Positions 21,291 to 33,600 of a stretch of 64,000 nt of DNA are shown one piece after another. Location of the stretch: the NCBI GenBank assembly GCA_023055425.1, contig JALGPY010000074.1, positions 124,001 through 188,000 on the forward strand. The letters run 5' to 3'. Source of the stretch: Linanthus parryae (lineage: Eukaryota; Streptophyta; Magnoliopsida; Ericales; Polemoniaceae). Within the stretch, counting starts at the first letter, position 1. Each line of letters starts with the position of its first letter. The notes beneath the pieces were generated by a model that saw only the letters and a program-made list of their open reading frames with translations, had not been told where the DNA came from and did not search any database. The position numbers were made by a program, and so were the translations under genes.

Positions 21291-21912
21291 CTTTCTCATC
21301 CATAACCAGAAATTCATATCTCCACAAGTACAAGCAGTTAAAAACTGATAATTGGACATATAATCCAAGAGAGTCCCAATTTTTATGTACTAATTGGTGT
21401 CATTCATATCTCTTTGCCTAAGGGAGGATATCTTGCTGGAGACCTGGAAGATTCTAGGCTTATTCTTATCAGAAAAACACTTTTGAAGATCTATCCAGAT
21501 CTCCCTAGAATTAGCCCTATAACCACACTACTTCCAATTTCTTTTGAAACATAGTTAAAAAGTCACAAGATTACCATATTATTGCAGCGATTCCTGAGAA
21601 GATAATCCGGCAACCCTGCTGCCAAACATGGAATAGATCCATCAACGAACACCAAACTATTCTTAGCCATAAGAATTACCCTCATAGCTCGAACTTAAGG
21701 GTAATAATTCTAGCCCGTCAAGATCAGGCGGACGAGAAAACGACATGGATTGCCTCCGATCGATAAGAAATACAGGGAAGTGTAGTCTACTGTCCTCGGG
21801 ACGGTAGTTAGAGGAGGAAAATCCATTTGATTCGACGAGAAGAGATTGAACAAGCTCGCAGCTCAAACGAAGAGCACCAAGTCAAGGAGAGAAAAAATCA
21901 GCGGCCAAGAAA
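21291..21912 (-). pseudogene. Minus-strand copia gag fragment
   Basis: Just downstream (minus strand) of the primer site and LTR, the frames read gag pieces of the UBN2/Retrotran_gag type. In order these are NSLVFVDGSIP, a segment with NNMVI, FNYVSKEIGSSVV, SLRQRDMNDT, and finally NYQFLTACTCGDM near 21300. That order matches the N-terminal half of copia gag. Frame changes separate the pieces. Everything beyond is lost at the junction with the plus-strand copia at about 21290. Confidence 0.65.
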
Positions 21913-21928
21913 CCAAGCTCTGATACCA
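21913..21928 (-). other. tRNA-iMet primer-binding site of minus-strand copia
   Basis: On the minus strand TGGTATCAGAGCTTGG lies three bases after the LTR end at 21932. It is a longer match to the initiator tRNA 3' end than the site at 565. Confidence 0.8.
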
Positions 21929-21931
21929 TAT

Positions 21932-22333
21932 TGAATTCTCATAAGTGAACAAAGATGAAGAAATTGATCTTCAGAGATCAGAGGGAGAGAGAGAAGATGA
22001 AGAAGGAATCAAAACATTCTTCATAGTCAAACAACCCACATCGAACATGTGACATGGTAATGGTGGTTACAGGTGAAAATGAAAACAGCAAATAGGTGTG
22101 TGACACGTGGCTTCTAGCTAACGAACAAAAAACAAAATAAAATGTGAAATAAAAATATAAAAGAGAAAAAGATCAAAACGGTGATATTGGACTTGCGGCT
22201 CGTCTTACGGTCCAAATTAGAAGATGAAGGATAGATCCAATGGTTCATGTTGTTCCTTGTTCATGTCATTTGTTTGCTCTTCTTTCTGTCTAGTCCAGAG
22301 TACCTTCTCATCAGTGCAATTATAATTTCAACA
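21932..22333 (-). mobile_element. Copia 5' LTR (402 bp)
   Basis: On the minus strand it starts TGTTGAAATTATAATTG at 22333 and ends GAGAATTCA at 21932, followed by the primer site and gag. TG...CA ends and the order LTR-PBS-gag identify it as a 5' LTR. Its 3' partner is not in the window. A GA-rich stretch near 21985-22005 lies in the region expected for R/U5. Confidence 0.8.
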
Positions 22334-22376
22334 ATTTATTCAAGACTTTCTATATCCCTTCAAAGAAAATATTAAG

Positions 22377-24281
22377 GGTAAAAGACAAAAACCACCCCTC
22401 GAGTTTGGGTAAATGACAAAAACATCCCTAGTCTTTGGGGAATTACAAAAACCACCCCTGTCACTAACAGATGTTGGACAAATATCACCCTTCTGTTAAT
22501 GTCAGTTAAGAGAGGGGTGCAATTTGACTTTTTTATGACTATTTTGCCCTTATTTGTAATTTTTGTTTGTTTTGTTAATGTTCTTGATGTTCTTGAAAAC
22601 CACTTCCACCTGCACCACAATACCACCAGCACAAGCACCACCACCACAAGCACCACCACCACAAGCACCTCCATCACTATTATCATCACCCTCAAGCACA
22701 ACCTCCACCTGACCTCAACTTACTTCCTCCACATCCCTGTTCTTCATCCAAAAACCCCAACTGAAATTCATCCATAAGCATGACCTCCATCCAACAATTG
22801 AAAAATAATAATTTAAGCTTCAAATCCCCACCACCACCACCACCAACAACAACAGCAACCTGCAAATCAACACCAATAACACCACCACTTAGGGTTTCTT
22901 CAAAGACTTCAACTTTATGCCATTGAAAGAAGAAGAATTGAAAGTGTTAGGAACACATGAAGACCAACACACTTTAGACCAGTAAAGTGAAAAACCTGGA
23001 CTCCTTGCACACCATCACCACTTTATACCTCCATTTTCTAGATCTAATTGAAGGGTTTTTGTGGGAAGTTTTGGGGAAATATGAAATGAAGTTCTGAAAA
23101 TAGAAAAACAATAATTGAAGCTTCAAATTTTCTAGTTTCTATTGTTGTTCTCAGCTTATCAAATCCTAAACATGCCTATAATAAGAAAATTAGCCTCTTA
23201 ACACAGTCATCTAATAGATATTTTCATCAAAGTATCAAAACATGCACACTTTTCCAAATCAACAAGTAAATTAATCAACTGCATTACCCACAAATATAAA
23301 ATGTGCATTTTTTCAGTGAATTGATCAAGAACTGATGAAACAGAGAAGAGTATGAAATCAACTAGACATATAAATTTGTTTATAACCATTGTTTATGACA
23401 TGTTAGTGAAGAAATTGATCAGACACATGCCCTGTAAATCCCTAATCTGACTACTAAATCAACCCCCATGAAAGAAAGAAAAAGAAGAAGAATTGGAAAA
23501 GAAGAAAAAAAAACAGATTCCTACCTACCAGAAGCAAGAAAATGAAGAAGTAGAAGACGATCTACATATGCCGGAGTTGTGCTTGTGGAGACGAAGCAAC
23601 CTCATTTTCCTTGAAACGTAGAACCAGACCAATTTTCGGATCTTTCAAACGGGTCGGAGCCTAACCCGGATAACCCTCGTGTTCCGATCGCTGTCTAATT
23701 CGACGTCGGCGGAATTGAAATTGAACCTCTGTTCAGTACCTGGAGGGAGAGAGACCAGAACAGAGAAGAAACTCCGAGCAGATTCTTCCTCAGGGGACGG
23801 CGACGCGTCGGAGACCGAACTCAACTCGGCCAACGACTCGACCGGACTCAGCTTCGGCTTTGACAACTTGGGTTCGCCCAATTCATTGCGTTTCGGAGAA
23901 CCCACCTTCCGGTTCCGCTTCGATCGGAGCTTCCGAGTTGGGTTTCCCAGTGACTCGGTCTTCTGAACTGGACAACGGAGCCGAGATCGAGAAAGTCGGG
24001 ATCTACAAGCCTGAAACTCCTCTCCGGGTTCTCTCTTCCGGTGAATCTGTTGTGGGTTGGTGAAGAGAGAGACGGGGAAGGAGAGAGAGAGGTGGGAAGG
24101 AGAAAGTGAGAAGCGCTTAGGGTTAGAGAGTGAGGAAGAAGGGTGAAATAGTAATATAACTCTGTCCGTCACTCGCCGTCAGCTGCCGTCCACCAGCAAG
24201 GGTGGTTTTTGTAATTCCCCAAAGATTAAGGTTTTTTTTTTCATTTACCCAAATTCGAGGGGTGGTTTTTGTCTTTTATCC
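22377..24281. mobile_element. MULE-like element with ~100-bp terminal inverted repeats
   Basis: The first ~95 bp (GGTAAAAGACAAAAACCACC and on through a block CTTTGGGGAATTACAAAAACC) are repeated inverted at the right end (about 24190-24281). AAATATTAAG is found directly outside both ends (22367-22376 and 24282-24291), a 10-base match that fits the 9-base duplication of Mutator-like elements plus a chance base. There is no transposase. The interior has a CCACCA-rich part, an AT-rich middle, and a GC-rich 530-bp block at 23645-24172 with open frames on both strands. Similar terminal sequence recurs at 45535-45575, so the family has other members. Confidence 0.85.
23645..24172. other. GC-rich block inside the MULE-like element
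   Basis: An open frame of about 175 residues runs on the minus strand (VILLFHPSSSLSNPKRFSL near its start) and one of 95 residues on the plus strand (MFRSLSNSTSAELKLN). The composition is much richer in G+C than the surroundings and rich in Ser, Arg and Glu codons. It could be a captured host 5' exon (Pack-MULE) or only the 5' leader of the element. I recognise no domain and make no functional claim. Confidence 0.35.
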
Positions 24282-24291
24282 AAATATTAAG

Positions 24292-25335
24292 GTATTGTTG
24301 TACTATGAACAACGTTGAAGTTTGGAAGAACAAGGCTATGTAGAGTTGATGGCAGTCTTGTGACCCCGATGTTCTATCCAGAGTGTTAGCTGACATAGCA
24401 TCATGATTGTTTTTCTATAAACGACAAGAGCAACATATATTATTTTGTTATAGTAAGTGGCACTTTACATGCCTTACTACCGAGAAGCTTTTGTTGCTTT
24501 AGTAGCACCGTACGTGTAAACTAGCCACAACATATATGTCACTCACATAACTTACGTACACAGTTACGCACTACGTTCAACGAGTATGTGAGACGTGAGG
24601 CTATTTGGCGGTACTTTAAGAATAGTAATCTTTACAACGAATGTCACTGAGGAAATGTTATTTCCTTTATAGCAGTTCTTGTGCAAAACATACAAAGCAT
24701 TACTTTTCATTTTCATTAGCAAAACTCACCCCACCCGAAATTGGGTTTGTGTTGACATTACTTAATTGATTGCATTTATAGAATGCACAACCAGATCCGG
24801 GTTCAACTAGTTGTGGTTGAGAGTTGACAGAAGTGTCTAGAGATGAATCAACCCGTTTATAATTTTTTATAGGTAAAAATTACACACCCGATTATCTATG
24901 TACATAGTGCACGAGTCAAATTTTCCTAGCCAAAATAATATCAACTCACTCTTCACAAGTTACTACATTCTCGAGCCCATGATTCTATGTTTCCAATTCA
25001 TAATATTTTGCATTAATAAATTATCGAAGTCTTAACTACATTTATTTTCTTTTATATTTCTTTTAAATAAAGACCTACAAAAAATAATTCCACAAGTTGT
25101 GGATAGTTTACCTGATTGACTCGAGTACAAGATTCAACACAACAAGAGCATAAAACAAATTGTATTTTGTTTTGACTTACACGATCAATTGGTATGTTTG
25201 GATTGAAGATTCAACCCGTGTCTATTGGTCGGAGAAATTTTTAGACCACCACGCTCACCCATATTATTCATAACGGCGTAGTTGATATAAAATTTCAAAA
25301 AAAGATGTCTAATCTTTTACTCCATTCTTTACTCT
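24292..25335. other. Non-coding AT-rich interval
   Basis: Nothing recognisable on either strand: no open frame of note, no inverted ends, no tandem array. Confidence 0.5.
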
Positions 25336-25422
25336 TGGCCTCGTTTGGGTAAGGGATATGGGAGGGGGGTAATGATAAATTTGTACCTCCTACTCCTTAC
25401 TTCGTGTTTGGGTGCCAAATAA

Positions 25423-25535
25423 GAGCATCTCCAACCATGATGGGGGAGAGGGAGGGGCGAAATCGTATAAAAATACGGTTCATGTCCAACCATGAGGGGG
25501 GAGGTGGGGGGAATGCGACATGGTTGGAGATGCTC
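25423..25535. mobile_element. 113-bp MITE with GAGCATCTCCAACCATG ends
   Basis: GAGCATCTCCAACCATG at 25423-25439 and its exact reverse complement at 25519-25535 bound a 113-bp unit. The internal sequence is G-rich with GGGGGAG repeats and CCAACCATGAGG, a second copy of the inner end motif. This end sequence is common in plant miniature elements. No clear target duplication was found. The G-rich flanks (25350-25380, 25600-25645) may be part of an older element into which it inserted. Confidence 0.7.
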
Positions 25536-25681
25536 CAAGGAGCACGTATAAATCATTTTTCTTATCCCTGTATAATTTTTTTGACTACAACCCTGGGAGT
25601 GGTACAAGACATGATAAGAGGAGTGGGGGGGAGTAAGGTGGGTGTTTAGAAAAAGCCGATATTACTCTTATGTGTAAGGTT

Positions 25682-25720
25682 GTTGTGTTTGTGTGCGTGT
25701 GTGTGCGCGTGTGTGTGTGT
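25682..25720 (+). repeat. (TG)n imperfect microsatellite
   Basis: GTGTTTGTGTGCGTGTGTGTG and following TG/CG units, ending at the left end of the copia LTR at 25723. Confidence 0.85.
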
Positions 25721-26068
25721 ATTGTTGGATTTTGGACAATTAAACGCAGCGGAAATAAAAAAGTATTCACCTAAAACCCACCAAGGACCCAAGTGAATGA
25801 GCATAATCGAATGATTAAGGATTTACTCAGTCAAAGTGACTGGTGACGATCTCTAGCGCAGATCTGAAGAAGGACGCATCTACGGTATCCACACGAATCT
25901 GTCTGAACTGGACTTCTTCTCCAATTGTGCTAGCCTGAGTAGGAAGATGGAGGATATTTTCACACAAGATCAACGAATCTGGACGTGCACGGTTGGTGGA
26001 TCCATTCCAACCCGTGGGGAGCAAGAGGGGGGCTGCTCCTTGTTGTGGCCGAACCCTAGGAGGAAGAA

Positions 26069-26073
<5 letters not shown>

Positions 26074-26155
<82 letters not shown>
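26074..26155 (+). repeat. (CT)~41 microsatellite
   Basis: Uninterrupted CT/TC dinucleotides for about 82 bases within the copia LTR. Ser-Leu repeat frames across it are artefacts. Confidence 0.95.
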
Positions 26156-26160
<5 letters not shown>

Positions 26161-26520
26161 GTGTATGTGGTGCAGGAATGTATTAGAACTGAATTTTATA
26201 GCCTATGAATCCTATTTATAGGCTAGACAATTCATCTTAGCTCTTTAATCCTAACAATTAGGATTATTTTGCATTCTAGTCCACAATTGCTCTTTAGTCC
26301 AATTAATGAGCACAATTTACAATATAGTCCAATATTCATTATTTCTCTTTAGTCTAACTAGTGAGAAATTAATTCCAGTTTGATCTATTCTTGTGTGTGA
26401 CCCTGTAGGTTCCTAATTACGTTGGCAGTAATAATAATAACTACAAGCATTGAGCGGTATCTAGAAATAAATCAATGCTACCCAAGTAATAGGAATGTCA
26501 ATGATCTGACTAACATCTGG

Positions 26521-28819
26521 TGAAACAACCCCGGGATCTCAGTTCAAGGTTGAAAATACAATCGATAACCAAAAAGCTAGAAGTATACTATTAAGATTAC
26601 ATTTCGATTAGTGTAAACAACAAATCTTGTCGAAATAAGTTTACATTAATAAATAAATAAAAAGTGCGTAATATTCTAAGTGATCTAGCTTAAGCACACA
26701 GCTACATCTCGATTCGCGTTCCCATCCCCCATTCTGATTGATGACTTGCGATTTAAAATGGCAAAAGCCGACGCAGTTTTGAAGAAAAATGATCAGTAAA
26801 AACTGAGTAAATACATACTACGACATGTAAAGCATGAGTGGCACAGAAGCATGAGTTGAAACAAAACATAAGGTTTAAAACAATAACAGTAACATGTTGG
26901 GGATTTTGGAACAATTGAAAGTAACCGAATAACAAAACATCTCAGTTTAAGAACTTTAAGAAATCATAAGTATACAGTGAAATCTCAAGAGTAAACAAGT
27001 TCATTTGGAGTTGATAACGATATTAGTTCACAAGTAGCCAAAACTTTTCAAATCATTTCAATGGATTAGGGCATATCAAGAGCCACAAACAACATCAACA
27101 GAGTAGACAACTTTCTTTCAAGTTCAATATAACCGTTAAGTTTTAGCTGAGGCATGTCCAGAGCCACCAGCAGGATCGATGTAAACAGAGGGATCACGAA
27201 ATAATCACAAAGGGCTCCTTCTAGGGTCTATCAAACCCTATTTCACCCGAGCGTTAAGGGAGCCCATTCGTCAACCCCGCTCACAACATTAGCTAAAAGG
27301 CCTTACGTGTCGACACCCCAATACCGTAGTGACCCTTACAAGTATAAGTATCACTCTATAGCTATAAAAAACCCCTTGGCCTCAATACTTTGGTACATTT
27401 TGGCTCATCGGGGGCGGATTTGTGAACATTAGAGTTCTATCCAATAATAAAAAGCATTGCTTCAATGGTCTTAGCCATAAGAAAATGGAGGATCGCTTGG
27501 CGCCTCCCATTAATAACACAACTCTGTACATCGTCCTAAATCTATTAGAGGTATTTTATTTCTTCTCTTTCACATAAACAGGATCAGAATGTCAACATTT
27601 CACAAGTAATTTCCGAGAGTTCTCAAAGGGTATGAATAAAATAGTTTAACATCTTTCGAGTGGAAAACGAGCATTCTCATACTATTTCATATAACAAACA
27701 TTCATTTGAAACATCAAACACATACACACATTTTGATATGAAAAGGTCGTACATATGTACTTACCAATGCGCCAAGAACGGCGAAAATCAAAGCTAGCAC
27801 TCCGGCTATAACGCTCATCTCATATAAATCCGGGTCTCACAGTCAATGCAGCAGCACGAAATAATACGTCTACTTGGTACGAGCACAACGGTGTTCAAGA
27901 ACAGAGGTCGGCGGCCATGGCAGAAACCGGCAACCGTCGTACGGTTTCCGGTGGTCCTGAGCCTCCTCTGTGACTTCTGGGTTGTTTCCACGTTAGGGGT
28001 GTTAATCCTCGGTCCACAGGGGTCACTTTGACGCAAGAATCAACGATTTTGCTCAACCAACGAAGAAGATACCAACTTCCGGCGTTCATGGCGCTTCCCG
28101 GCGGCTTCACGAACCCAAAACCCGACGACCTCCCATTCCCGACGAATTACAGCCAACAATCGGTACCCCTGAGCTCGTCACAGCCTCAGAAAACGGAAAC
28201 AAGACCCAATCCCGCTGAATTACAATGTACTGAACGAATTAACCAAATTGAAAGCTAGGGTTCCTCACCTTCGAATGCGGTTTTCTCTCTCGATACCCAA
28301 TGAAACTTCGAATTGCTTTGTGCGTTTTGATCAGCAGACCGAGGGGGTAATGCGGTAGGAGCAGTTTTTGATTTGGAGGAAGGGAGAGGTGGTTGCCTTG
28401 GTGGTGGTGGTGGTTGTTCTTGGACAAGAAAGAGAAGAAGATGAAGATGAAGAAATTCAAGAAAATGAGGAAGGATCTCATTCCTGAATAATCAGAGGGT
28501 GGAGAGGAGGTTAGAGATGCTCCCACTCCACCTTGTGAGGTGTCAAGTTGAGTTTGACAAGTGGACTTCATGCATGGAGGGTGAAAGTGTAGTTTCTCAA
28601 ATTTTTAGGGTATAAATTAGAATAATAGGTTCTACTTAATTTCAAAGAATTGCACAACCACCCCGAACATTTCTAGTGCTTCAAAATCATTCCAACAACT
28701 TTCAAATATTGCCAACACTCCAAAATTCCCACTTTAAAGCCGTGACAAACTATTTACAAATTCGCCCCCAAAGTCGTGATATTGCACTAAGAACTCTCTC
28801 GGGAATTATGGGTGTTACA
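26521..28819 (-). mobile_element. Solo LTR C, 2299 bp, TSD TCTGG
   Basis: On the minus strand the LTR runs from TGTAACACCC at 28819 to GTTGTTTCA at 26521. TCTGG lies at 26516-26520 and again at 28820-28824, an exact 5-bp duplication. No internal region or second LTR is present, so it is a solo LTR left by recombination between the two LTRs of a full element. It is closely similar to B (33542-35732): shared blocks include GACTTTGGGGGCGAATTTG and TGGTGGCTCTGGACATGCC. It is inserted in the copia 3' LTR. Frames on both strands near 27815-28260 are leader sequence, not genes. Confidence 0.9.
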
Positions 28820-29525
28820 TCTGGGACCAATGTTACCGCATTGTATAATCCCTGTCTCTTCTATCCATATTAGACACAAGACATGGAGTGTCACACTTGT
28901 ATATCCAATCTATAGTTTCTCGAGTTTTCGAGTAGACTTGAAAAACATATGACATCAATATCTCATATTGATACATTTGAGCATGGCCATGCATTTCCCT
29001 AACTCTCACTCATCGAGTGACCGTGGATATTTACTCCTGTTATGTGGGACAGAAAAATCTTATCTACGTCACTCACACCACTCAGCATGTTTCATAGCAT
29101 GTTCAATTGTTGCTTTATAATCACCATGTTACAGCGTGACGTTTGACGATATCAAAATATGATAACTCACATCTATTTAATGTAGTGACTTTAAGTCGAA
29201 GGATCACAACACCATTGTCACTATGAGAAGCACTTTTGACTTTCACGTAACTCCCATGTAGCATTCTCATGGGGGTTCAATCCAATACGCCATTGCTCCT
29301 AATGTGCATCCACATGTTAGACTTGATATCCCCATATCAATCTACCCACATACTAATCTCGATGCAATACAGTCTTCCTAATTAACTGTAGTACTCGACT
29401 AGGGATATTTGAGAATATTCTAAGGACTTCAATATGTTAACATATCTCCATGTCGATAACACAATGAATAGAAAGTCCGTATAAATGTCGTGATAAATAG
29501 ATTGACTCTATTTCATATTCCAACA

Positions 29526-30670
29526 GTCTCCCACTTCCACAAGAGCCAATATTGTGCATCTCGTATGCCTATTGATCTAGTGTGACCCTTATACTTACGC
29601 TAAGTAAATGGTTTGGTAAGCAGGTTCGCAAGGACTGTCAACTGTTGGTACTTTGCATATCTTCTCATCTCCTCTATCGATGATCTCTCCAATGGGACGG
29701 AATTTCCTGAGTATGTGCATCTAATGCATCAATACACTCAGCCTCAATGGTAGAATGGGCAATTGTATCTTTCCTGGAACCTTTCCAGCTCACAGCTCCT
29801 CAATTAAGACAAAACACAAAACTTGATTGCGACCTAAAATCATCTTTGTCGGTTTGGAAGCTCGCATCAATCTAACCCTTTTCAATGAGATCTTCCTCTC
29901 CTCCATACATCAAGAATTCGTCCTTATTTCTTCTAAAGTACTGAATGATATTCTTGACAGTTATCCAGTTACTCTCACATGGATTTGACTGGTATCTACT
30001 AGTCATGCTTAAATCATGTGACATGTCTGGCCTAGCACATTACATGATGTATGAATATCATTCATATTTTCCCTCTCAATATGATTAGAAGGACAATCAG
30101 CCTTCGAAAAAATAATTCCCTATGACATAGGTAAGAATTCTTGCATGTTGAACCGTTTCAACACCTTGTCAATATTTGTACTTTGACTTAAGGTGAGAAA
30201 ATTTCTTGATCTATCTCTATAGATCTTGATACCAAGTATATAGGTTACATCACATAAATCTTCCATTGGAAAGCAATTCCCTAGCCAATCTTTAACAGAT
30301 TCCAGAGTAGGGACATCATTTTCAATGATTAGTATGTCATCCACATACAAGACCTGAAACACTACTGTGCTCCCACTAACCATCTTGTAAAAAAGGTTCG
30401 TATTCATTCTTGATGAAACTAAACTCTTTGATTGCATCATCAAATGGAAGATTCTAACTCAAAGAAGGTTGCTTTAATCCATAAATAAATCGCTGCTACT
30501 TACACAACTTTTGGGCATGCTATGGATTAGCAAAGCCGTCTTCCTCTGTCAGGTACACATCCTCAACGAGGATTCCATAAAGAAACGCTATTTTGACATT
30601 CATCTGCAAAATCGCGGTAATTAGCAATTGCAAGCAAGATGAAAATGAATTTAAGTATCGTAACTGGGGA
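29526..30670 (-). pseudogene. Copia RNase H and RT C-terminal part
   Basis: Minus strand from 30443: RT palm sequence with VLYVDDILIIEND (YVDD catalytic motif), SVKDWLGNCFPMEDL and TYILGIKIYRDRSRN, an uninterrupted 107-residue piece. Further left, RNase H pieces appear in changing frames: TDASFQTDKDDF, SFVFCLNGG and STIEAEC. In a working element this replicates the RNA genome to DNA inside the particle. Frame changes and stops are present between the RT and RNase H pieces. The upstream RT lies beyond solo LTR A, at 36439 and on. Confidence 0.8.
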
Positions 30671-30675
30671 AAATG

Positions 30676-33600
30676 TGTAACACCCCTAATTCCCGAGAGA
30701 ATTCTTAGCGCAATATCAAGACTTTGGGGGCAAATGTGTAGATAATTTCTCGTGTCTTTGAAGTTAGAACTTTGGAGTGTTTAAAATATTTGGAAATTGT
30801 TAGAATGATCTTGAGGCACTAGAAATATGTGGGGTCAGAATGATAATTATCAAAGGTTGAGAGGAAATTATGATTGTGACCATGAACTTCTCCTAATTTC
30901 ATTTTGAACCCCTCTATGTGTCACACATGCAAGTTAGGCATATGGATTTTAGTGACAAGTATCAAACACTCACTCAGTCTAGAAACATTTCAATTTTACA
31001 TCTCTTTTGGAGATAAAAGCCTCCTCCTTCATCAGCTTCTTCTTCTTTCCCTCTAGCACCACCAACCACCACCCTCTCCACCATGAAACCACCACAACCA
31101 CAAGGCAGCCACCAGTTCTTTCTCCAAATCAAGAACTGCTCCTACCACAGCACCTACTCAGTCCTCTGAGCAATACGCACAAATCAATTTGATATTACAT
31201 GGATTTTTCATGTCAAAATCGAAGGTAACACTCAAGAACCCTAGCTTGATTTCTTGTCAAATTCTCTCTGCATGTTGTATATCGGAGAATCTAAACCTTG
31301 TATTCCAACTCCTGAGGTCAAGGGGAGTCCAACACACTCTCTCTCTCATCATCTGAATCGCCGGAATCGGCTTCTCCGGATTCCGGGTTGAAGAACCCGC
31401 CGGGAAACTCAAAGTGACGACGGGAATCGAGTAGATCCACCATTCTTCACTCGTACTTGGTTTTGATCAATTTTGGGAGGTCCTTAGGCTCGGTAGAACT
31501 CATTAGTTGTCTTTATATTGGCATAGGTTCATGGAATCTTCGGGAATTGGGCCGAAAGTCTCGCCGGATTCGGCCATTTCTGCCGGAATAGCGCGGTTCG
31601 TCGGAAAACTCGGTATTCCTCTTATTTCTTCTTCCTTTTCAATGGGTGTTGCATCAAAATGACCTCTAAGACATGCTTGATCATGCTAGCAACCTGAAAT
31701 TTTCCCAGAATTGGTTTTGTGTTTGGTTAAGTACGGTTTTTCTCGTCCTTTCTTCGTTGTCCGACACAAAAACCACCCATGTTCAAATGCTTGTATATAC
31801 CTCGTTTTTAATCCGTTTTGAGTGAGCCTTAGCTTTCTGGAATCCTTGGATGATTGGCTACAACTTTTGTGTTTTATTTTTTATCAAATTAGATCTCCAA
31901 ACCCCCTGAAAATCGGGCTTGAACATGGCCAGTGAGCGTGGTGGATGTTGTGTTCTTGGCTGTCAAGTGTTCAAAATTTTCTAAATATAGAATGCTATGG
32001 TGAAACACCCATTTTCTAACCATTGTATATTATTCAAAACTTAGTGAAATTTAGATCTGATTTCTCCTGTGTAAAGCTGGTGTATAATACTTCATTTCAT
32101 CCTATTTGGGTCATCTTCAAATTTGTAACGGATTTCTCACAAATCAAGCCTAAAGTTGTTGCTTGGAACTCGTATAAAACTCTTAAATTTTCCCTAGTGT
32201 TGAATCGGATTTTTTGTCCAAATTTTACTAGCGATATCTCTTTGAATACTTGGAGTTTGTAGGAGTTCAAATATGTTCAGGATCCCTTGAACTGTCATCT
32301 TCAAAACCCCATTCCCTGTTTCTCAAAACTCCTGTTCAATTTATCATAAATCAGCCGCGAAGTTGACTACTTGAAATGACTTTTTTTGCTATCTTTGGCC
32401 TTCGGTTTTGAGCATTTGAACAAAATTTCTTGCCTTAGCGTTCTTCGTAAAATTTGTTTTACCAAGTTTGACTTTCCGTACACCCTAGTTTGATTAAATT
32501 GTATAAGAGGGGCAAAGAGTAATTTCACTTAAGCTTTGAATTGAGTTTCGTTTAGTAACTTGGAGTTTTTCAGCATGTCTGTATGCGTATTTGGAGTACT
32601 CTTATGTCATTCTCGGGTAGGGTTGACCAAGTTAACAGTTGGGGCCTTCTTGCAATTTTACTAAACTTTAGGGGCATAAGTTTAATTTGTTGAAAGTTGT
32701 AGATTTCGTTTCTAAGTTCATATGGAAGAGTTTGGAGTTAATTCTTGCATGTTTTTGGGCTGATATGAGTATAATTTGGGATCTAGGAAGTGTCAGACAC
32801 TCTACTCGACGGTTTTGGAGTATCAAGGGCGTTTTGGCCAATTAGGTTGTATGACCTGCATTTCATTGCATTCTTGCATACAACCTCATATAGAGGGTAT
32901 ATGCTAATAGGTTGTATACTTTACTTGTGTATATCCAGCTGTTGGTAAGGACCGTTCGAAGTAGACGTATGTATTCGTGCTGCCGCATTTACTGTGAGAC
33001 CCGGATCCAATATGAGACGAGAGTTGTAGGAGTGCTAGCTTTGCTTTGCGCCTTTCATGGCTCAGAGCTAATTACATAAGTGCGACCCTTAATTATCAAA
33101 ATGTGCGTATGCGTATGAAGTTTTGAATGAACGCTTCGTTATATGAAAAAGTATGAGAATGCATGTTTTCCACCCGAAAGTTGTTAAACTATTTTATTCA
33201 TATCCTTTGATAACTCGGAAAGTACTTGTGAAATGTTGATATTCTGATCCTGTTTATGTGAAAGAGAAGAAACAAAATACCACTAATAGACTTAGGACGA
33301 TGTACAAAGTTCTGTTTATTATTGCTCCGGCCGGAGGCGCCAAGCGATCCTCCCGTTGAGTTAAAATGTACCAAGATATTGAGGCCAACGGGTTTGTAGA
33401 GCTATTGAGTGCTACTTATACTTGTAAGGGTCACTACGGTATAGGGGTGTTGACATTTAAGGGCTTGTAGTTAATGTTGTGAGCGGGGTTGACGAATGGG
33501 CTCCCTTAACACTGGGGTGAAATAGGGTTTTATAGACCCTATGTAACACCCCTAATTCCTGAGAGAGTTCTTAGTGCAATATCAAGACTTTGGGGGCGAA

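Larger units (their letters stand above)
25723..29525 (-). mobile_element. 3' LTR of the nested copia (about 1.5 kb without the insertion)
   Basis: On the minus strand it starts TGTTGGAATATGAAATAG at 29525, just after the polypurine tract, and ends AAAATCCAACA at 25723. Solo LTR C (26521-28819) and a 5-bp duplication interrupt it, leaving about 1.5 kb. It holds a long CT tract (26074-26155). Confidence 0.8.

Noticed and set aside
25947..26208. Frames with long Ser-Leu runs
   Set aside because: Translation of the CT microsatellite at 26074-26155 within a copia LTR.
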